From Holophagae bacterium (lineage in GTDB: Bacteria > Acidobacteriota > Thermoanaerobaculia > Thermoanaerobaculales > Thermoanaerobaculaceae), in assembly GCA_012516935.1 (NCBI GenBank), contig JAAYVZ010000031.1, positions 1-33,695 of the forward strand: DNA of 33,695 nt. The letters are read 5' to 3'. How positions within the stretch are numbered: the stretch's first letter is position 1; the number at the start of each line of letters is the position of its first letter. Shown piece by piece: positions 31,761-33,695 of this stretch. The notes beneath the pieces were generated by a model, which saw nothing but the letters and a program-made list of their open reading frames with translations, searched no databases and was not told the origin of the DNA. The position numbers and the translations under genes are program-made.

Positions 31761-33139
31761 TGCACACCTCGTAGATACTGTGCGGCCTCCGTCTCCGCCA
31801 CACCGAGCGCCCGAGCGAGAGCGAGCTTTGCGAGATTGTGGGCGAGGAGGCTGCCAATGTGGCTCTCGGTCGCCTCAGCGACCGCCTGCTGCGCCTGAAC
31901 CACCTCGATGTTGCTCGCCACGCCAGCAGCAAATCGGTCCTCAGCCTGGACGAGCTGACGGGCCGCGAGCTCGCGGGCACCCTCCGCGACCTTGACCTGC
32001 TCGGCGGCGGCCGCCAGATCCAGTAGCGCCATGCGCACCTCGAGCTCGATCCCGGCCTCGAGGTCGGCGATCCGTGCGAGCTGCTGCTCCACCTCTGCGC
32101 GGCTGGCGCGCAGGTGGCCTCGAACCCGTCCGCCTTCGAAAAGCGGAATGCGGACCGCCGCCATTATCGTGTAGACCCCTTTCACCGCTCCGGCGGTGGG
32201 TCCGACCTTGCCGACATCACCGCTGAGGACGAGCGAGGGCAACGCGTCGCCGAGCTCGGCGGCATGGATGTCCTCAGCAGCGCGGAGCTGCGCCCGGGCT
32301 GCTTGTAGCTCGGGCCGCGCGGTGCGAGCCCGGGTCAGCGCTTCTTCGACGCTGCCTGGCTCGAGGTCGGCAAACGGGACCGCGTCGACCAGCTCGTAGG
32401 GATCGCCCATCGGCAGGCCGATTGCCCGAGCGAGGACGAGGCGTGTGCGGTCACGCTCGTTCTCGGTCTGGATGAGCCGCTGGCGCTGGGCAGCGAGCTG
32501 GACCTCCGCGCGTAGCACCTCGATTCCGGCTACGGTGCCGGCATCACGGAGGTTTCTGGCGCGAGCGACCAGCGCCCGGGCGGTAGCGAGCTGGGCGAGT
32601 GCCGCTGCAACCCGGCTTTCAGCCGCAACCGCCTGCAGGTAGGCGCTGGCACAGGCTGCGACCACGAGATCACGGGCCTCCTGAAGCGCGGAGCGGGCCG
32701 CCACCAACCGTTGTCTGGAGGCGTGGGCGCGATTGATGGCGCCGAGGTCGAGTAGTCTCTGGGTCAGCGTGAGGTCGCCGCGCACGACGTCGTATGGTCC
32801 CACCAACGGGGACTCGCCCGGAGCCGGAGCGAGGCCGAACTCCTCGAGGCTGATCTTCTGTCGCGCAGCGCGCGCCCCGACGTCGACCGCTGGCAGCAGT
32901 GCGGCGCGGGCAACCTGGTGCGCCCCGGACGCCGCCTCGACGTTTTGTGCCGCCAATACGGCCTGGAGGTTGTGCTGCAGACCGCGGGCGATGGCATCCG
33001 CAAGGGTGAGCGGCAGCGGGGTCTTGGCCGGCACCGCCTCCGGTCGCGAGGGTCGCTCGGGCGTGACCGCACCTGCCACCGGTGACAACGCGAGCATCGC
33101 CACGAGCACGAAGACCGCACGTGGGGTCGAAGTGGTCAT
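31757..33139 (-). CDS. TolC-family outer-membrane channel of the second exporter
   Basis: A 460-residue outer-membrane factor with a Sec signal peptide (about 1-24, AVFVLVAMLALSPVAGAV). Two related halves each carry long coiled coils; the first half starts LTLADAIARGLQHNLQAVLAAQNVEAA and includes strand FGLAPAPGESPLVGPYDVVRGDLTLTQRLLDLGAINRA, and the second half has LSGDVGKVGPTAGAVKGVYTIMAAVRIPLFEGGRVRGHLRAS. The second in-frame ATG (33139) is preferred because GGAAGG lies about 4 nt upstream, while for the first ATG (33142) the ribosome site is too close. Its stop overlaps the EmrA GTG. A weak promoter and a 7-bp hairpin lie just upstream. Confidence 0.92.
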   Translation of the reverse strand: MTTSTPRAVFVLVAMLALSPVAGAVTPERPSRPEAVPAKTPLPLTLADAIARGLQHNLQAVLAAQNVEAASGAHQVARAALLPAVDVGARAARQKISLEEFGLAPAPGESPLVGPYDVVRGDLTLTQRLLDLGAINRAHASRQRLVAARSALQEARDLVVAACASAYLQAVAAESRVAAALAQLATARALVARARNLRDAGTVAGIEVLRAEVQLAAQRQRLIQTENERDRTRLVLARAIGLPMGDPYELVDAVPFADLEPGSVEEALTRARTARPELQAARAQLRAAEDIHAAELGDALPSLVLSGDVGKVGPTAGAVKGVYTIMAAVRIPLFEGGRVRGHLRASRAEVEQQLARIADLEAGIELEVRMALLDLAAAAEQVKVAEGARELAARQLVQAEDRFAAGVASNIEVVQAQQAVAEATESHIGSLLAHNLAKLALARALGVAETEAAQYLRGVQ

Positions 33140-33152
33140 CATCCCTTCCGGT

Positions 33153-33175
33153 GTCCCGGGGGTTGCTGCCGGGAC
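33153..33175 (-). promoter_or_regulatory. Hairpin in the leader of the second exporter operon
   Basis: A perfect 7-bp inverted repeat (GTCCCGG, 9-nt loop, CCGGGAC) lies immediately before the ribosome site of the TolC gene. It has no T-run, so it is not a classical terminator. It might be a regulator site or a translational control element. Confidence 0.3.
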
Positions 33176-33184
33176 GAAGGCGGC

Positions 33185-33213
33185 ATCATGCTCCGCCGTG
33201 GATAGAACCGCAA
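33185..33213 (-). promoter_or_regulatory. Weak candidate promoter for the TolC-EmrA-EmrB operon
   Basis: On the minus strand, TTGCGG (33208-33213) is followed after 17 bp by CATGAT (33185-33190). The match is only three and four of six. Spacing is ideal and the position fits a leader of about 40 nt that carries the hairpin at 33153-33175. Confidence 0.25.
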
Positions 33214-33319
33214 GCGACGCGCACGTATTCGCACCCGATCCGACTGGCCCGACGGTGGCCGGGGACGGTTCTCGGCCCACCCGGCTGGCGCGCCGTCTGC
33301 AGGTCGCTCAGGGGGTCCG

Positions 33320-33532
33320 TCAGTCGACGTTGAAGCCCGCGTCGATGGTGACCCGATAGTCGAGGATCTTGCCGTCGTTGGCGGTGCCCCGCACCTCCAC
33401 GACCTCGAACCCGGAGATCCCGTGCACCGTCTCGGCGGCCCTGCCCAACGCCACGGCGATCGCTACCTCCACGCTCTGGTTCGAGCAGCCGATCAGCCGG
33501 ACCTTCTCGTAGACCTTGCCGCTGATTTCGAC
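33320..33532 (-). CDS. Dodecin-like protein without a normal start codon
   Basis: About 70 residues read VEISGKVYEKVRLIGCS, then ETVHGISGFEVVEVRG and NDGKILDYRVTIDAGFNVD at the end. The order, spacing and length match dodecins, small flavin-storage proteins that form hollow dodecamers. In the usual family the conserved loop reads RWFEVVExRG; here the tryptophan that stacks on the flavin is replaced by glycine and the following glutamine position is valine, so flavin binding is doubtful. No ATG, GTG or TTG lies in frame between a TAG at 33572-33574 and the conserved region. GTC at 33532 or ATC at 33526 (with GGGGG 5 nt before it) are the nearest candidates. A frameshift in the G5 run at 33532-33536 is another explanation. 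The coordinates show the conserved reading frame, not a proven start. Confidence 0.65.
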   Translation of the reverse strand, partial: VEISGKVYEKVRLIGCSNQSVEVAIAVALGRAAETVHGISGFEVVEVRGTANDGKILDYRVTIDAGFNVD

Positions 33533-33667
33533 CCCCGATGGGAATGGTCGCGTGCCTCGGCGGCTTGCAAGCTACGAGAAGCTGCCACCGACTCTCGAGC
33601 TGCGCTACACTGCGGTCGCACCGTCGAGCATGACAACGCACCACGTCGGTGTGCAAGGAGGATGAAG

Positions 33668-33695
33668 ATGGCCAGCAACGTTCCCCCGCCCCCGA
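33668..33695 (+). CDS. Start of a gene running off the right edge (proline-rich N-terminus)
   Basis: ATG 33668 opens a frame reading MASNVPPPP at the window edge, with AAGGAGG (33655-33661) placed 6 nt upstream. ATG 33662 is directly adjacent to this ribosome site and less likely. An N-terminal proline run like this is common in membrane-associated or zinc-ribbon proteins, but no family can be called from nine residues. It is divergent from the dodecin-like frame. Confidence 0.5.

Overview
The window is about 34 kb of GC-rich bacterial DNA with strongly G/C-biased third codon positions. It comes from a diderm (outer-membrane) bacterium, because it carries lolA, two TolC-type outer-membrane channels and two periplasmic adaptors. 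An HspR-type heat-shock repressor, a DUF1844 protein, a DUF4388 (PatA-N-like) fusion and a cytidylate-kinase-like protein together suggest Acidobacteriota (Thermoanaerobaculia/Holophagae-like) or a similar GC-rich Gram-negative lineage. That placement is inference. No tRNA, rRNA, CRISPR array, insertion sequence or phage gene is visible, and the region reads as ordinary chromosome.

Layout. 1-293: tail of a possible gene and a C-rich, G-free stretch. 294-1280 (+): jelly-roll domain protein. 1195-5668 (-): periplasmic PLC/S1-P1-like protein, purH, lolA, a long-chain polyprenyl diphosphate synthase and a small helical protein. 5783-7719 (+): leucyl aminopeptidase and a GNAT acetyltransferase. 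7867-9789 (-): secreted phosphodiesterase of the alkaline phosphatase superfamily. 9899-11182 (+): CAP/SCP-domain protein. 11187-12046 (-): TPR protein and a lone PAS-domain protein. 12139-12669 (+): orphan EIIA-Ntr-like protein. 12855-20018 (-): a run of seven genes, DUF1844 protein, TPR/zinc-ribbon membrane protein, DUF4388-TM-pseudopilin-like fusion, dnaK, unknown small ORF, hspR and an RpoD-family sigma factor. 20134-20961 (+): mazG. 20897-28033 (-): tetR-led seven-gene ABC-2 exporter operon. 28280-28945 (+): cytidylate-kinase-like protein. 28965-33139 (-): second tripartite exporter (TolC, EmrA, EmrB/DHA2). 33320-33532 (-): dodecin-like frame with no normal start codon. 33668-end (+): start of a proline-rich protein.

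How the genes work together. The dnaK-orf-hspR-sigma block looks like a feedback heat-shock unit: HspR is co-transcribed with its expected target dnaK and with a sigma factor, and two degenerate HspR-operator-like sites flank the dnaK promoter. The 20.9-28.0 kb operon encodes a complete YbhGFSR-like exporter plus its own TolC and TetR regulator. Its two ATPases are a split YbhF whose defects are complementary, predicting one working and one degenerate ATP site. All its junctions overlap by 1 or 4 nt, and a 33-bp palindrome sits on the promoter. Several genes (at 294, 5668, 20134 and possibly 1530) have a TANNNT -10-like box only 6-10 nt before the start codon and little or no Shine-Dalgarno sequence, which suggests leaderless transcripts.

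The most interesting items are the hspR/sigma heat-shock module with an unknown ORF where grpE/dnaJ usually sit, the split asymmetric ATPase pair, the DUF4388-pseudopilin-like fusion in a gene run with a zinc-ribbon TPR membrane protein, the leaderless-promoter pattern and the dodecin frame lacking a start codon and its flavin-stacking tryptophan. No wholly new defence or mobile system was recognised.
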